Part shown: one piece after another, positions 26,400-35,009 of the stretch
Layout: the number at the start of each line of letters is the position of its first letter
Numbering within the stretch: position 1 is the first letter of the stretch
Assembly (NCBI RefSeq): GCF_000938255.1
Contig: NZ_JYMR01000049.1
Coordinates: 62,001-126,000 of the forward strand
DNA: 64,000 nt
Reading direction: 5' to 3'
Origin: Bradyrhizobium sp. LTSP849
Lineage (GTDB): Bacteria; Pseudomonadota; Alphaproteobacteria; Rhizobiales; Xanthobacteraceae
Position numbers and translations under genes: made by a program
Notes under the pieces: model-generated
What the model saw: the letters and a program-made list of their open reading frames with translations, nothing else
Database searches by the model: none
Told to the model about the DNA's origin: nothing

Positions 26400-27432
26400 T
26401 AACGGATCAACGCAGGCGAAGGCTGCCACGGCAAACGGCCTTGCCGCCGCCCAGGCGACAAAGCGCCAGCGCATCAGGCTCATGATCCGCGCGGCCGGCA
26501 TGCTGCCGGTGCTGCTGCTGCTGTGCGCCGGCTTTCATTATCTGTCGGATGGCCGTTTCTTCACCGGACAGAATCTCGGCATCGTCTTGCAGCAGGCCGC
26601 CGTCAACACCGTGCTCGCTGCGGGCATGACCTTCGTCATCCTCACCGGCGGCATCGATCTCTCGGTCGGCTCGATCCTGGCGGCGGCCGCGATGGCTGGC
26701 CTGACGATGTCGAAACTGCCCGAGCTCGGGGCGCTATGGCTGCCGGCCGCGGTTCTCACCGGTCTTGGCTTCGGAATCGTCAACGGTGCGCTGATCGCGC
26801 TGTTGCGGCTGCCGCCCTTCATCGTCACGCTGGGCTCGCTCACCGCCGTGCGCGGTCTGGCGCGGCTGCTCGGCGCCGACACAACGGTGTTCAATCCGTC
26901 CATTCCCTACGCCTTCATCGGCAATGGCTCGCTGACGCTCATTCCCGGCGTCGCATCGATCCCGTGGCTCTCCGTGATCGCTCTGCTGGTGATCCTCGTC
27001 TCGTGGCTGGTGTTGCGCCGGACGGTGCTCGGCGTGCACATCTATGCGGTCGGCGGCAACGAGAGCGCGGCGCGGCTTGCCGGCATCAAGGTCTGGGCCG
27101 TGCTGATCTTCGTCTATGGCGTGTCGGGACTGTTGGCCGGACTTGGCGGTGCCATGCAGGCGGCGCGGCTCTATGCGGCCAACGGCTTGCAGCTTGGCCA
27201 GTCCTACGAGCTCGATGCCATCACCGCGGTGATCCTCGGCGGCACCTCTTTCGTCGGCGGCATCGGCTCGATCTGGGGGACGCTGGTCGGCGCGCTGATC
27301 ATCGCCGTTCTCTCGAATGGTCTGATCCTCACCGGCGTCTCCGACATCTGGCAATATGTGATCAAGGGTCTGGTGATCATCGGCGCCGTGGCGCTGGATC
27401 GGTATCGGCTGCAAGGCTCCGCCAGAACCTGA
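26392..27432 (+). CDS. CUT2 sugar ABC transporter permease (RbsC-like)
   Basis: A 346-residue inner-membrane permease with ~9-10 hydrophobic segments. Family motifs are TFVILTGGIDLSVGSILA near residue 83, LPPFIVTLGSLTAVRGLARL, and near the end GGTSFVGGIGSIWGTLVGALIIAVLSNGL. The ATG at 26392 lies inside the final codons of the ATPase gene and is preferred over an upstream start 24 nt earlier. The last 20 nt, including the stop, are followed by a second imperfect copy (27433-27452). Confidence 0.91.
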   Translation: MPDNGSTQAKAATANGLAAAQATKRQRIRLMIRAAGMLPVLLLLCAGFHYLSDGRFFTGQNLGIVLQQAAVNTVLAAGMTFVILTGGIDLSVGSILAAAAMAGLTMSKLPELGALWLPAAVLTGLGFGIVNGALIALLRLPPFIVTLGSLTAVRGLARLLGADTTVFNPSIPYAFIGNGSLTLIPGVASIPWLSVIALLVILVSWLVLRRTVLGVHIYAVGGNESAARLAGIKVWAVLIFVYGVSGLLAGLGGAMQAARLYAANGLQLGQSYELDAITAVILGGTSFVGGIGSIWGTLVGALIIAVLSNGLILTGVSDIWQYVIKGLVIIGAVALDRYRLQGSART

Positions 27433-27452
27433 AAGGCTCGGCGCGCACCTGA
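27413..27452 (+). repeat. 20-bp imperfect tandem duplication at the end of the permease gene
   Basis: Two adjacent 20-bp units, 27413-27432 and 27433-27452, begin AAGGCTC and end ACCTGA. The first contains the permease stop TGA, the second repeats it out of frame. They agree at about 16 of 20 positions. This looks like a small local duplication that moved the end of the gene. Confidence 0.6.
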
Positions 27453-27532
27453 GTGTGCGTGTGTGATGCGAGATTCCGTTACGGCAACTGGTCTGCCGTG
27501 CCGGGGACAAAGACAGACCAGGGAGGAAGCCA

Positions 27533-28480
27533 ATGTTGAAGATGACCACGCTCGCCGGCGCCGCGATGGCGCTCGCCCTGACCACCGCGCCGTCCTTTGC
27601 TAAGGAGCTCAAGTCGATCGGCGTCTCGCTGGGCTCGATGGGCAACCCGTTCTTCGTCGCGCTGTCGAAGGGCGCCGAGTTCGAGGCCAGGAAGACCAAT
27701 CCCAATGTGAAGATCACCACCGTCGGCTTCGAATACGACCTCGGCAAGCAGGTCACCCAGATCGACAATTTCATCGCCGCCGGCGTCGACCTGATCCTGT
27801 TGAACCCCGGCGATCCCAAGGCGATCGGGCCGGCGATCAAGAAGGCGCAGGCGGCAGGCATCGTCGTCGTCGCGGTCGACACCGCGGCCGATGGCGCCGA
27901 TGCGACCGTGACCACGAACAACGTCCAGGCCGGCGAGATCTCCTGCCAGTACATCGTCGACAAGCTGGGCGGCAAGGGCGACGTCATCATCGAGAACGGA
28001 CCGCAAGTCTCCGCCGTGATCGACCGCGTCGTCGGCTGCAAGAACGTGCTCTCGAAAAATCCCGGCATCAAGGTGCTGTCCAGCGACCAGGACGCGAAGG
28101 GCTCGCGCGAAGGCGGCCTCACCGTCGCGCAGGGCTATCTGACGCGCTTCACCAAGATCGACGCCATCTTCGCCATCAACGATCCGCAGGCGATCGGCAC
28201 CGACCTCGCAGCGCGCCAGCAAAACCGCAGCGGCATCATTATCACCGCGGTCGACGGCGCGCCCGATATCGAGGCCGCGCTCAAGGATCCGGCGGCGCAG
28301 CAGGTCCAGGCGTCGGCTTCGCAGGACCCGTTCTTCATGGCGCGGCGCGCCGTGCAGGTCGGTGTCGGCATTCTCAACGGCCAGAAGCCGGCCTCGACCG
28401 TCGAGCTGCTGCCGTCGAAGCTCGTAACCCGGGACAATGTCGCCGACTACAAGGGCTGGACCTCGGACCGTTCGCAGTAA
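27533..28480 (+). CDS. Periplasmic sugar-binding protein of the CUT2 transporter (RbsB-like)
   Basis: A 315-residue type I periplasmic binding protein. Signal peptide MLKMTTLAGAAMALALTTAPSFA with cleavage before KELK, then the first strand IGVSLGSMGNPFFVALSKGAE, the hinge-lobe features GVDLILLNPGDPKAIGPAIKKAQAAGI, and FAINDPQAIGTDLAA in the second lobe. An AGGGAGGA ribosome site precedes the ATG. It follows the permease by 100 nt and completes the importer. An NDP(Q/A) in the second lobe is common to monosaccharide- or polyol-binding members; the ligand is not known. Confidence 0.9.
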   Translation: MLKMTTLAGAAMALALTTAPSFAKELKSIGVSLGSMGNPFFVALSKGAEFEARKTNPNVKITTVGFEYDLGKQVTQIDNFIAAGVDLILLNPGDPKAIGPAIKKAQAAGIVVVAVDTAADGADATVTTNNVQAGEISCQYIVDKLGGKGDVIIENGPQVSAVIDRVVGCKNVLSKNPGIKVLSSDQDAKGSREGGLTVAQGYLTRFTKIDAIFAINDPQAIGTDLAARQQNRSGIIITAVDGAPDIEAALKDPAAQQVQASASQDPFFMARRAVQVGVGILNGQKPASTVELLPSKLVTRDNVADYKGWTSDRSQ

Positions 28481-28657
28481 CGCGCACCACAGCTTTGGCG
28501 GGCTGCGGCCCAATTCGAGAGTGGCGTCCCGGGAAACTTGCCCGGGCGCGCCTGTGAGGTTGACCCCAGCGACCGATATGTCAAAGAAGGGGAGAGTTTT
28601 GACGGTGGGTCGACCGAATGGGTGCGCCCACGGGCGCTATTTGGAGCATTTGCGGAT

Positions 28658-29728
28658 ATGGCTGAGCGGGTCGCTCTCATCACCGGTGTGACGGGGCAGG
28701 ACGGCGCCTATCTCGCCGAATATCTGCTGTCGCTCGGCTATGTCGTGCACGGCATCAAGCGGCGCTCGTCTTCGTTCAACACCGCGCGCGTCGACCATCT
28801 CTACCAGGATCCGCATGTCGGCAACGTGCCGTTCTTGATGCATTACGGCGACATGACGGACTCGACCAATCTGATCCGCCTGGTGCAGCAGATCCGGCCG
28901 ACCGAGATCTACAACCTGGCGGCCCAAAGCCACGTCGCCGTCAGCTTCGAAAGCCCGGAATACACCGCCAATGCCGACGGCATCGGCGTGCTGCGGCTCC
29001 TGGAAGCGATCCGCATCCTCGGCATGGAGAAGGAGACGCGGTTCTACCAGGCCTCGACCTCCGAGCTCTATGGTCTGGTGCAGGAGGTCCCGCAGAAGGA
29101 GACCACGCCGTTCTATCCGCGTTCGCCTTACGGCGTGGCAAAACTCTACGGCTACTGGATCACGGTGAACTACCGCGAAGCCTACGGCATGTTCGCGTCC
29201 AACGGCATCCTGTTCAACCATGAGAGCCCGATCCGCGGCGAGACGTTTGTGACCCGCAAGATCACCCGCGGCGTCGCCCGCATCGAGGTTGGGCTCGAGC
29301 AGACGCTCTATCTCGGCAATCTCTCGGCCAAGCGCGACTGGGGCCATGCCAAAGACTATGTCGAAGGCATGCACAAGATCCTGCAAGCGGATAAGCCCGA
29401 CGATTTCGTGCTCGCCACCGGTGAGACGCGCTCGGTGCGGGAGATGGTCGAGCTGTCGTTTGCGCAAATCGGCCGCCGCATCGAATGGCGGGGCCAAGGC
29501 GTCGACGAGACCGGCATCGATACCAAGAGCGGCAAGACGGTCGTGAAGATCGACCCGACCTATTTCCGCCCCACCGAGGTCGATCTCCTCGTCGGCGATG
29601 CCAGCAAGGCACGCGAGGTGCTCGGCTGGACACCGAAGCGGAGTTTTGTGGAACTCGTCGCGGAGATGGTGGCGAGCGATCTTGCCGAGGCAAAACGGGA
29701 TGTAGCCGGTGGCAAACGCACCGTTTGA
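28658..29728 (+). CDS. gmd: GDP-mannose 4,6-dehydratase
   Basis: A 356-residue extended SDR that converts GDP-D-mannose to GDP-4-dehydro-6-deoxy-D-mannose. The NADP-binding ALITGVTGQDGAYLAEYLL is at the N-terminus, followed by the substrate signatures KRRSSSFNTARVDHLYQD and NLAAQSHVAVSFESPEYTA, the catalytic STSELYG and SPYGVAKLYGYW (YxxxK), and NHESPIRGETFVTRKITR. The ATG at 28658 begins directly at the Rossmann strand. It overlaps the start of fcl by 20 nt. Product goes to fucosylated or rhamnosylated surface glycans. Confidence 0.95.
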   Translation: MAERVALITGVTGQDGAYLAEYLLSLGYVVHGIKRRSSSFNTARVDHLYQDPHVGNVPFLMHYGDMTDSTNLIRLVQQIRPTEIYNLAAQSHVAVSFESPEYTANADGIGVLRLLEAIRILGMEKETRFYQASTSELYGLVQEVPQKETTPFYPRSPYGVAKLYGYWITVNYREAYGMFASNGILFNHESPIRGETFVTRKITRGVARIEVGLEQTLYLGNLSAKRDWGHAKDYVEGMHKILQADKPDDFVLATGETRSVREMVELSFAQIGRRIEWRGQGVDETGIDTKSGKTVVKIDPTYFRPTEVDLLVGDASKAREVLGWTPKRSFVELVAEMVASDLAEAKRDVAGGKRTV

Positions 29729-30665
29729 GCTGACAGGCAAGAGCGTCTACGTCGCCGGCCATCGCGGCATGGTCGGCAGCGCACTCGTGCGCCGGCTCGC
29801 CCGCGAGGACGTCAAGGTCGTCACGGTGGACCGGCGCGAGGTCGATCTCTGCAACCAGGCTGCGGTGTTCGACTGGTTTTCGAGGACGCGGCCGCAGGTC
29901 GTGTTCCTTGCCGCTGCAAAAGTCGGCGGCATCGTCGCCAACGCCACGCTGCGCGCCGAGTTCATTTACGACAATATCGCGATCGCGGCCAATGTGATCC
30001 ATGCCGCGCATCAGAACGGTGCCGAGAAGCTGATGTTCCTCGGCTCCTCCTGCATCTATCCGAAGCTGGCCGCCCAGCCCTTGCGCGAGGACACCGTGCT
30101 GACCGGTCCGCTGGAGCCGACCAACGAGCCCTATGCGATTGCCAAGATCGCCGGCATCAAGATGGCGGAAGCCTATCGCAGCCAGTACGGCAGCGACTTC
30201 ATCAGCGTGATGCCGACCAATCTCTACGGCCCCGGTGACAATTATCACCCCGAGCTGAGCCATGTGGTCGCCGCCCTGATCCGGCGCTTTCACGAGGCGA
30301 AGGTTGCGGGCGCCAAGAGCGTCGTCGTGTGGGGCACCGGGACGCCGCGGCGCGAGTTCCTCTATGTCGACGACATGGCGGATGCCTGCGTGCACCTGAT
30401 GAAGACCTATTCGGGCACGGAGCTGATCAATATCGGTACCGGCGAGGACATCACCATCGCCGAGTTCGCCCGCGTGGTCGCCGAAGTCGTCGGCTATACC
30501 GACGAAATCAGTTTCGACACTTCGCGCCCCGACGGCACGCCGCGCAAGCTGCTCGACGTCAGCCGTCTCGCAAAGCTCGGCTGGCGCTCGGAGACCTCGC
30601 TTCATGAGGGCCTGAAGCGCGCATATGCGGCGTATCAGGCCGCGGCACAGGTTCCTGCGCAATAA
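29709..30665 (+). CDS. fcl: GDP-L-fucose synthase
   Basis: A 318-residue epimerase/reductase that completes GDP-L-fucose synthesis from the Gmd product. Motifs are VYVAGHRGMVGSALVRRL (NADP site), FLAAAKVGGI, the catalytic LGSSCIYPKLAAQP with Ser-Ser-Cys, EPYAIAKIAGIKM (YxxxK), and NLYGPGDNYHPELSHVVAAL. It starts with GTG at 29709 inside gmd, so translation is coupled. In rhizobia GDP-fucose is used for O-antigen, capsule or Nod factor decoration (nolK is the nod homologue); no glycosyltransferase is next to it. A GC-rich dyad after the stop (30675-30691, no T-run) may be a weak terminator. Confidence 0.95.
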   Translation: MANAPFELTGKSVYVAGHRGMVGSALVRRLAREDVKVVTVDRREVDLCNQAAVFDWFSRTRPQVVFLAAAKVGGIVANATLRAEFIYDNIAIAANVIHAAHQNGAEKLMFLGSSCIYPKLAAQPLREDTVLTGPLEPTNEPYAIAKIAGIKMAEAYRSQYGSDFISVMPTNLYGPGDNYHPELSHVVAALIRRFHEAKVAGAKSVVVWGTGTPRREFLYVDDMADACVHLMKTYSGTELINIGTGEDITIAEFARVVAEVVGYTDEISFDTSRPDGTPRKLLDVSRLAKLGWRSETSLHEGLKRAYAAYQAAAQVPAQ

Positions 30666-30786
30666 TCCTGTGATCGCTCGCAGTGCGAGCGCGGCCCGCG
30701 AGCAGGCCGAAACCCTTCCATAGGAACCTTCATCGCAAACACGAGTTGGCCGATCGGGCAGGGCGACATGTCACACGAGGCCAACC

Positions 30787-31239
30787 GTGCAAGAAGCTGT
30801 GCGCGTGCGCTCCACCGCGCAAATCGAAGGTCATCCGATTCATCCGATGCTGGTGCCGATACCGATCGCGTGCTTCGCCGGCGCTTTGCTGACTGACATC
30901 GTCTATACCGTCACCGCCGAAATCATGTGGGCGAATTTCTCTGCGTGGCTTCTGGTCGTCGGCGTCATCTTCGGCGTGCTGGCCGCCATTGCGGGCCTGA
31001 TTGATTTTCTCAGTAATCGGCTTGTGCGGGAGCAGGCGCCGGCCTGGCCGCACCTGATCGGCAACGCGGTGGCGTTGATCCTGGCGTTCTTCAACGCGTT
31101 GATCCACACGCGCGATGCCTGGACCTCGGTGTGGCCGTTGGGTCTCGTTCTTTCGGTGCTCACCGTGCTGATCCTGCCTGTCACCGGCTGGCTCGGCTGG
31201 GCGATGGTGTACCGCCACGGTGTGGGAGTTGAGCGATGA
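30787..31239 (+). CDS. DUF2231 membrane protein
   Basis: A 150-residue protein with four hydrophobic helices after the family opening IEGHPIHPMLVPIPIACFAGALLTDI. The conserved His residues in GHPIHP and at the HLIGN position before helix 3 could bind heme or metal, but function is unknown. GTG start at 30787. Its stop overlaps the ATG of the next gene by 4 nt (ATGA), so it is coupled to a sorbosone-dehydrogenase-like lipoprotein, which suggests it could be its membrane electron-transfer partner. That link is inference from pairing. Confidence 0.82.
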   Translation: MQEAVRVRSTAQIEGHPIHPMLVPIPIACFAGALLTDIVYTVTAEIMWANFSAWLLVVGVIFGVLAAIAGLIDFLSNRLVREQAPAWPHLIGNAVALILAFFNALIHTRDAWTSVWPLGLVLSVLTVLILPVTGWLGWAMVYRHGVGVER

Positions 31240-32570
31240 GGTCCCAATTTACCCGTGCGCTGCTCTGCTCCTCGCTCTTGTGTCTCGCCGGTTGCAATGA
31301 CGGCAGCGGCGATCCCAAGGCGCAAATCGGCGCCAATCCGGTACTTCCCGACATCCAGCAATATTTTCTGCCGCCGATGCACATCGCGCGTATCGTCGGC
31401 TGGAAGAAGGACGAGACGCCGACGGTCGCGCAGGGCTTGCAGGCCAAAGCGTTCGCGACAGGCTTGCAGCATCCGCGCTCGCTCTACGTGCTGCCCAATG
31501 GCGACGTGCTGGTGGTGGAAGCCAAGGCGCCGAAGGCCGCCGCGATCAAGCGGCCCAAGGAGATCGTGATGGGTTTTGTCGAATCCTGGGCGACCTCGGG
31601 CGGCGATACCGGCGCGAGCAACCGCATCACGCTGTTGCGCGACAGCAACGGCGACGGCGTGCCGGATACGCAGAGCGTCTTCCTCGATCATCTCAACTCG
31701 CCATTCGGCGTCGCGCTGGTCGGCAACGATCTCTATGTCGCCAACACCGACGCGATCGTCAGATATCCCTATACGGAAGGCGATACCAAGATCACCGCGC
31801 CCGGCACGGTGCTGACGCCGCTGCCGGGCGGGCCGATCGATCATCACTGGACCAAGAGCCTGGTCGCGAGCCCCGATGGTTCGAAGCTTTATGCCGGCGT
31901 CGGCTCCAACAGCAACATCACCGAGAATGGCATGGAGGCCGAGCACAATCGCGCTGACATCCTCGAAGTCGATCGTGCCAGCGGGCGTTGGCGCATTTTT
32001 GCCAGCGGGTTGCGCAATCCGAACGGCTTGAGCTTCGAGCCGCAGAGCGGCGCGCTGTGGACGGTGGTGAATGAGCGCGACGAGCTCGGCCCCGATCTCG
32101 TGCCGGACTACATGACATCGGTGAAGGATGGCGCTTTCTACGGCTGGCCCTACAGCTATTACGGCCAGCACGTCGATCCCCGTGTCAAGCCGCAGCGGCC
32201 CGACCTCGTCGCCAAGGCGATCGTGCCGGATTATGCGCTGAGCTCGCATGTTGCGCCGCTCGGAATGGCGTTTGCCACCGGCAGCAGCCTGCCGAGCGCT
32301 TATCGCAGCGGCGCCTTTGTCGGCGAGCATGGCAGTTGGAACAGGCCGGTACTCAACGGCTACAAGGTCGTGTTTGTGCCCTTCAGCGACGGAAAGCCGA
32401 GCGGGCCGGCGCAGGACGTCGTCACCGGCTTCCTCAACAGCGACAACCAGGCCCGCGGCCGTCCTGTCGGCGTTGCCCTCGACAAGACCGGCGCGCTGCT
32501 GATCGCCGATGATAGCGGCAACATGGTGTGGCGGGTGAGCGCGGCGCATCCGCAGGTGACGCAGAGATAG
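31236..32570 (+). CDS. L-sorbosone dehydrogenase-like lipoprotein (PQQ-type six-bladed propeller)
   Basis: A 444-residue lipoprotein: signal peptide with lipobox LCLAGC (Cys near residue 19), then a sugar-dehydrogenase beta-propeller related to soluble PQQ glucose dehydrogenase and sorbosone dehydrogenase. Visible elements are ATGLQHPRSLYVLPNGDVLVVEA, SNRITLLRDSNGDGVPD, FASGLRNPNGLSFEPQSGALW, VNERDELGPDLVPDYMT and FYGWPYSYYG. It probably oxidises a sugar or aldehyde in the periplasm with PQQ. It is encoded with a DUF2231 protein and a small DUF2188-like protein. Substrate unknown. Confidence 0.85.
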   Translation: MRSQFTRALLCSSLLCLAGCNDGSGDPKAQIGANPVLPDIQQYFLPPMHIARIVGWKKDETPTVAQGLQAKAFATGLQHPRSLYVLPNGDVLVVEAKAPKAAAIKRPKEIVMGFVESWATSGGDTGASNRITLLRDSNGDGVPDTQSVFLDHLNSPFGVALVGNDLYVANTDAIVRYPYTEGDTKITAPGTVLTPLPGGPIDHHWTKSLVASPDGSKLYAGVGSNSNITENGMEAEHNRADILEVDRASGRWRIFASGLRNPNGLSFEPQSGALWTVVNERDELGPDLVPDYMTSVKDGAFYGWPYSYYGQHVDPRVKPQRPDLVAKAIVPDYALSSHVAPLGMAFATGSSLPSAYRSGAFVGEHGSWNRPVLNGYKVVFVPFSDGKPSGPAQDVVTGFLNSDNQARGRPVGVALDKTGALLIADDSGNMVWRVSAAHPQVTQR

Positions 32571-32577
32571 GAGTTGG

Positions 32578-32784
32578 ATGATGGGCCTTGCTCAATATGC
32601 GATCGTGCCGTTCCAGGACGAGTGGGGCGTGCTGCATGACGGCAACGTCAACGGCAAATATGCCACCAAGGAATCGGCGTTCGAATCCGCGGTGGCCGCA
32701 GCCTCCCTGGCGCTTCGCCAGGGACATGAGGTTCATGTCAGCGTGCCCGGCCGCGAAGCGGGGGAGACCGCGCTCGGAGGCTAG
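32578..32784 (+). CDS. Small DUF2188-like protein
   Basis: A 68-residue protein, no signal or membrane segment. It reads YAIVPFQDEWGVLHDGNVNGKYATKESAFESAVAAASLALRQGHEVHVSVPG, a layout (short beta-sheet, helix, beta) seen in DUF2188 proteins. A GATAGGAG sequence lies just before the first of two adjacent ATG codons. It starts 7 nt after the lipoprotein gene, so it is likely co-transcribed. Function unknown. Confidence 0.75.
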   Translation: MMGLAQYAIVPFQDEWGVLHDGNVNGKYATKESAFESAVAAASLALRQGHEVHVSVPGREAGETALGG

Positions 32785-32810
32785 CTCGGCCCGTATCGCT
32801 AGAAGGCCAA

Positions 32811-33194
32811 TTAGGTCGCCCTTCCAATATCCGTCTTCGCAAAGTCGTCGCCGACATAGAGCAACGCGCAGCCGTGTTCTCGGGCCACGTCGTAGGCGAA
32901 GCAGTCACCGAGATTGAGGCCGGCAGGATGAAGGCCTTTGCCCCGACGCGAATAGACCTGCGCTATTCGTTCGGTGGATGCTTGTGTCAGCGGGATCACT
33001 TTCAAGCCGAGGTCGTTGATCAGACTTTTCATCTCATCGCCGACGCCACGCCGTGCTGCGACGATCAAGCTTTCGGCAACGGTGCCAGCTGAAATCAGAA
33101 TCTCGTCGGCGGCCTCCAGTGCCGCAATGCAGGCATCGGCTTGCGGTTCGTCGAGAATGATCGCCATGAGCGCCGAGGTGTCGACCGCGATCAT
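32811..33194 (-). CDS. vapC: VapC-type PIN-domain ribonuclease toxin
   Basis: A 127-residue PIN domain. The acidic metal ligands are in place: Asp5 in AVDTSALMAI, Glu in TVAESLIV (~41), and Asp residues in NLGDCFAYDVA (~96) and YVGDDF (~117). VapC toxins cut tRNA or rRNA. Its start overlaps the antitoxin stop by 4 nt, as is usual in vapBC pairs. All catalytic positions are present, so it looks active. Confidence 0.9.
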   Translation of the reverse strand: MIAVDTSALMAIILDEPQADACIAALEAADEILISAGTVAESLIVAARRGVGDEMKSLINDLGLKVIPLTQASTERIAQVYSRRGKGLHPAGLNLGDCFAYDVAREHGCALLYVGDDFAKTDIGRAT

Positions 33195-33448
33195 TCGGGC
33201 AGGCCATCGTCACCAAAGAGAAAGTCCTGACTGCGCGCCGCGCCTGGTCCTGGAGTTGCCTTGGCCGCACCGCTGTTGCGTGCCGCTTCGAGCAGCGATC
33301 GACGTGTTGCTCGGTCTGGCGGGAGCTTGATCGGAACGAGACGAACCGCTGCGTGTCCATGCCGTGTCAGGATCACCTCGTCCCCGGCTTCAGCGCGGCG
33401 TACGAGCTCGGTCAATTGGCCCTTGGCAGCGGTCACGGAGATCCGCAT
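33191..33448 (-). CDS. Phd/YefM-type antitoxin paired with VapC
   Basis: An 85-residue protein with the Phd/YefM DNA-binding fold at the N-terminus (ISVTAAKGQLTELVRRAEAGDEVILTRHGHAAVRLVPI) and a flexible C-terminal tail that should wrap the toxin. It is first in the pair and should autoregulate it through a site upstream such as the 33481-33495 dyad. Confidence 0.9.
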   Translation of the reverse strand: MRISVTAAKGQLTELVRRAEAGDEVILTRHGHAAVRLVPIKLPPDRATRRSLLEAARNSGAAKATPGPGAARSQDFLFGDDGLPE

Positions 33449-33480
33449 CTCATTGTTCTCGCTAGGTTTTTAACAAAATG

Positions 33481-33495
33481 GACTAGAAACTAGTC
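33481..33495. promoter_or_regulatory. Candidate autoregulatory operator of the toxin-antitoxin pair
   Basis: A perfect inverted repeat GACTAG-AAA-CTAGTC lies 33 nt upstream of the antitoxin start in an AT-rich stretch that would hold its promoter. Short palindromes at this position are typical for Phd/VapB operators. It could alternatively serve the divergent MFS gene. Confidence 0.6.
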
Positions 33496-33632
33496 TAAGT
33501 CAAGAATGGGTGCGATCGCTCTGCGGAGGGCGCCCCCATGCCATTCGGAACCAACATTCCTCGACTCCCCAGTCTCCAGCTAAGACAGGCCTGCTGGCGC
33601 GATCCGCGCCTGCCGGGCAGGCGACGTTTGGA

Positions 33633-34838
33633 ATGCGGTTTTTGAAATCTGACAGCAGGCTCATCGGGGTCCTGTTGGTGCTGGCAATCACCCAACTCAT
33701 TGGATGGGGTACGATTGGCCTTCCGGCCGTGGTCGGCCGCGATCTTGCTGCCGATCTCGGCATGAGCCTGCCAATGGTGTTCGCGGGCACATCGACGCTT
33801 TATGTCACCATGGGGCTATGCGCGCCGTGGCTCGCCAAGGCTTTTGCGCGGCACGGTGCACGCAAAGTGATGATGGTGGGCACGGTTGTTGCGGTGCCGG
33901 GCTACGTCGTTCTGTATTTCGCGCGCGAGCCGATGCTCTATTTTGCGGCCTGGGTCATTCTCGGCATGGGCGGCAGCGCCACGCTCTCGACCGGCGCCTA
34001 TATCATGCTCAACGAAGTTGCAGGGCGGCAGGCCAAGAGCGCGATCGGCGCGCTGATGCTGGTGACGGGCCTCTCCAGCAGCATCTTCTGGCCGACCACC
34101 TCGTTTCTCAGCAGCCATCTCGGCTGGCGCGTCACCTGCCTGGTCTACGCGGCCATGCTGATCCTGGTCTCGTTGCCGCTTTACGCATTCGGCGCGCCGC
34201 GCCGGAGTGTGGTGAAGGAGCACGACGGCGCGGCCGCGAAGCCTTCCGCTGCGCCGGCCATTCCGAGAAGCACGTTCAATCTCGTTGTCTGCGCGATCAC
34301 GCTCAATGCCTTCGTCACTTTCGGCCTGAGTGCCGTGCTGATCGAGCTATTGCGGGCCGAGGGCCTGGCGCCGGCGCAGGCGATCGCGTTCGGCTCGATG
34401 CTGGGCGTGATCCAGGTCAGCGCCCGCGGGCTCGATTTCCTCGGCGGCGGCCGATGGGACGGGATCACGACCGGGCTCGTCGCAGGCACGGCGCTCCCCG
34501 TTTCCATGCTGCTCCTGATGATGAGCGAGGGGGCGACCTGGGCGGTCGCGGTCTTCATTCTGGTCTACGGCGCCGGCAGCGGCGCGATGGCGGTTGCGCG
34601 GGCGACGATCCCGCTCGTGTTCTACGACCAGGCCGCATTCGCCAAGACGATGTCGATGATCGCGCTGCCGCTCAATCTGGCGTCCGCCATCTCGCCGCCG
34701 CTCCTGGCCGGCCTGCTCACCCAATTCGGCGGCCGCGGCGCGCTCGGCCTCACCTTCGTCTGCTCCTGCGCAGCGGTGCTGATCCTGGTCCTGCTCGGCC
34801 GGAGGCGCCCGCAAATCGCCGCGGCCGGAGCGATCTGA
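33633..34838 (+). CDS. Major facilitator superfamily transporter
   Basis: A ~401-residue membrane protein with twelve hydrophobic segments. The loop 2-3 motif is seen as LAKAFARHGARKVMMVG, with a second-half loop near GRRRP at the C-terminus. The ATG at 33633 opens just before helix 1; an upstream frame from 33510 is Ser/Pro-rich and unlikely. Next on the same strand, 171 nt away, are CoA-transferase and BKACE genes, so the substrate could be an organic acid they degrade. Uptake versus export cannot be decided. Confidence 0.85.
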   Translation: MRFLKSDSRLIGVLLVLAITQLIGWGTIGLPAVVGRDLAADLGMSLPMVFAGTSTLYVTMGLCAPWLAKAFARHGARKVMMVGTVVAVPGYVVLYFAREPMLYFAAWVILGMGGSATLSTGAYIMLNEVAGRQAKSAIGALMLVTGLSSSIFWPTTSFLSSHLGWRVTCLVYAAMLILVSLPLYAFGAPRRSVVKEHDGAAAKPSAAPAIPRSTFNLVVCAITLNAFVTFGLSAVLIELLRAEGLAPAQAIAFGSMLGVIQVSARGLDFLGGGRWDGITTGLVAGTALPVSMLLLMMSEGATWAVAVFILVYGAGSGAMAVARATIPLVFYDQAAFAKTMSMIALPLNLASAISPPLLAGLLTQFGGRGALGLTFVCSCAAVLILVLLGRRRPQIAAAGAI

Positions 34839-35009
34839 GGCGTTATTCGCGGCGCGGAATTCGCCGCTGTGGCTATCGCCACCGCCAGGGTGGGGGATGG
34901 CGGCATGCCGCCAGTGCAGTGCTCAAGGCGCCAAAATAGTGTATCCGCAGGGAGCGCGGCCCGCGATCTCGCCGCCGCGCCAATATCCAGTTCCCCGGAG
35001 GAAATCGAC

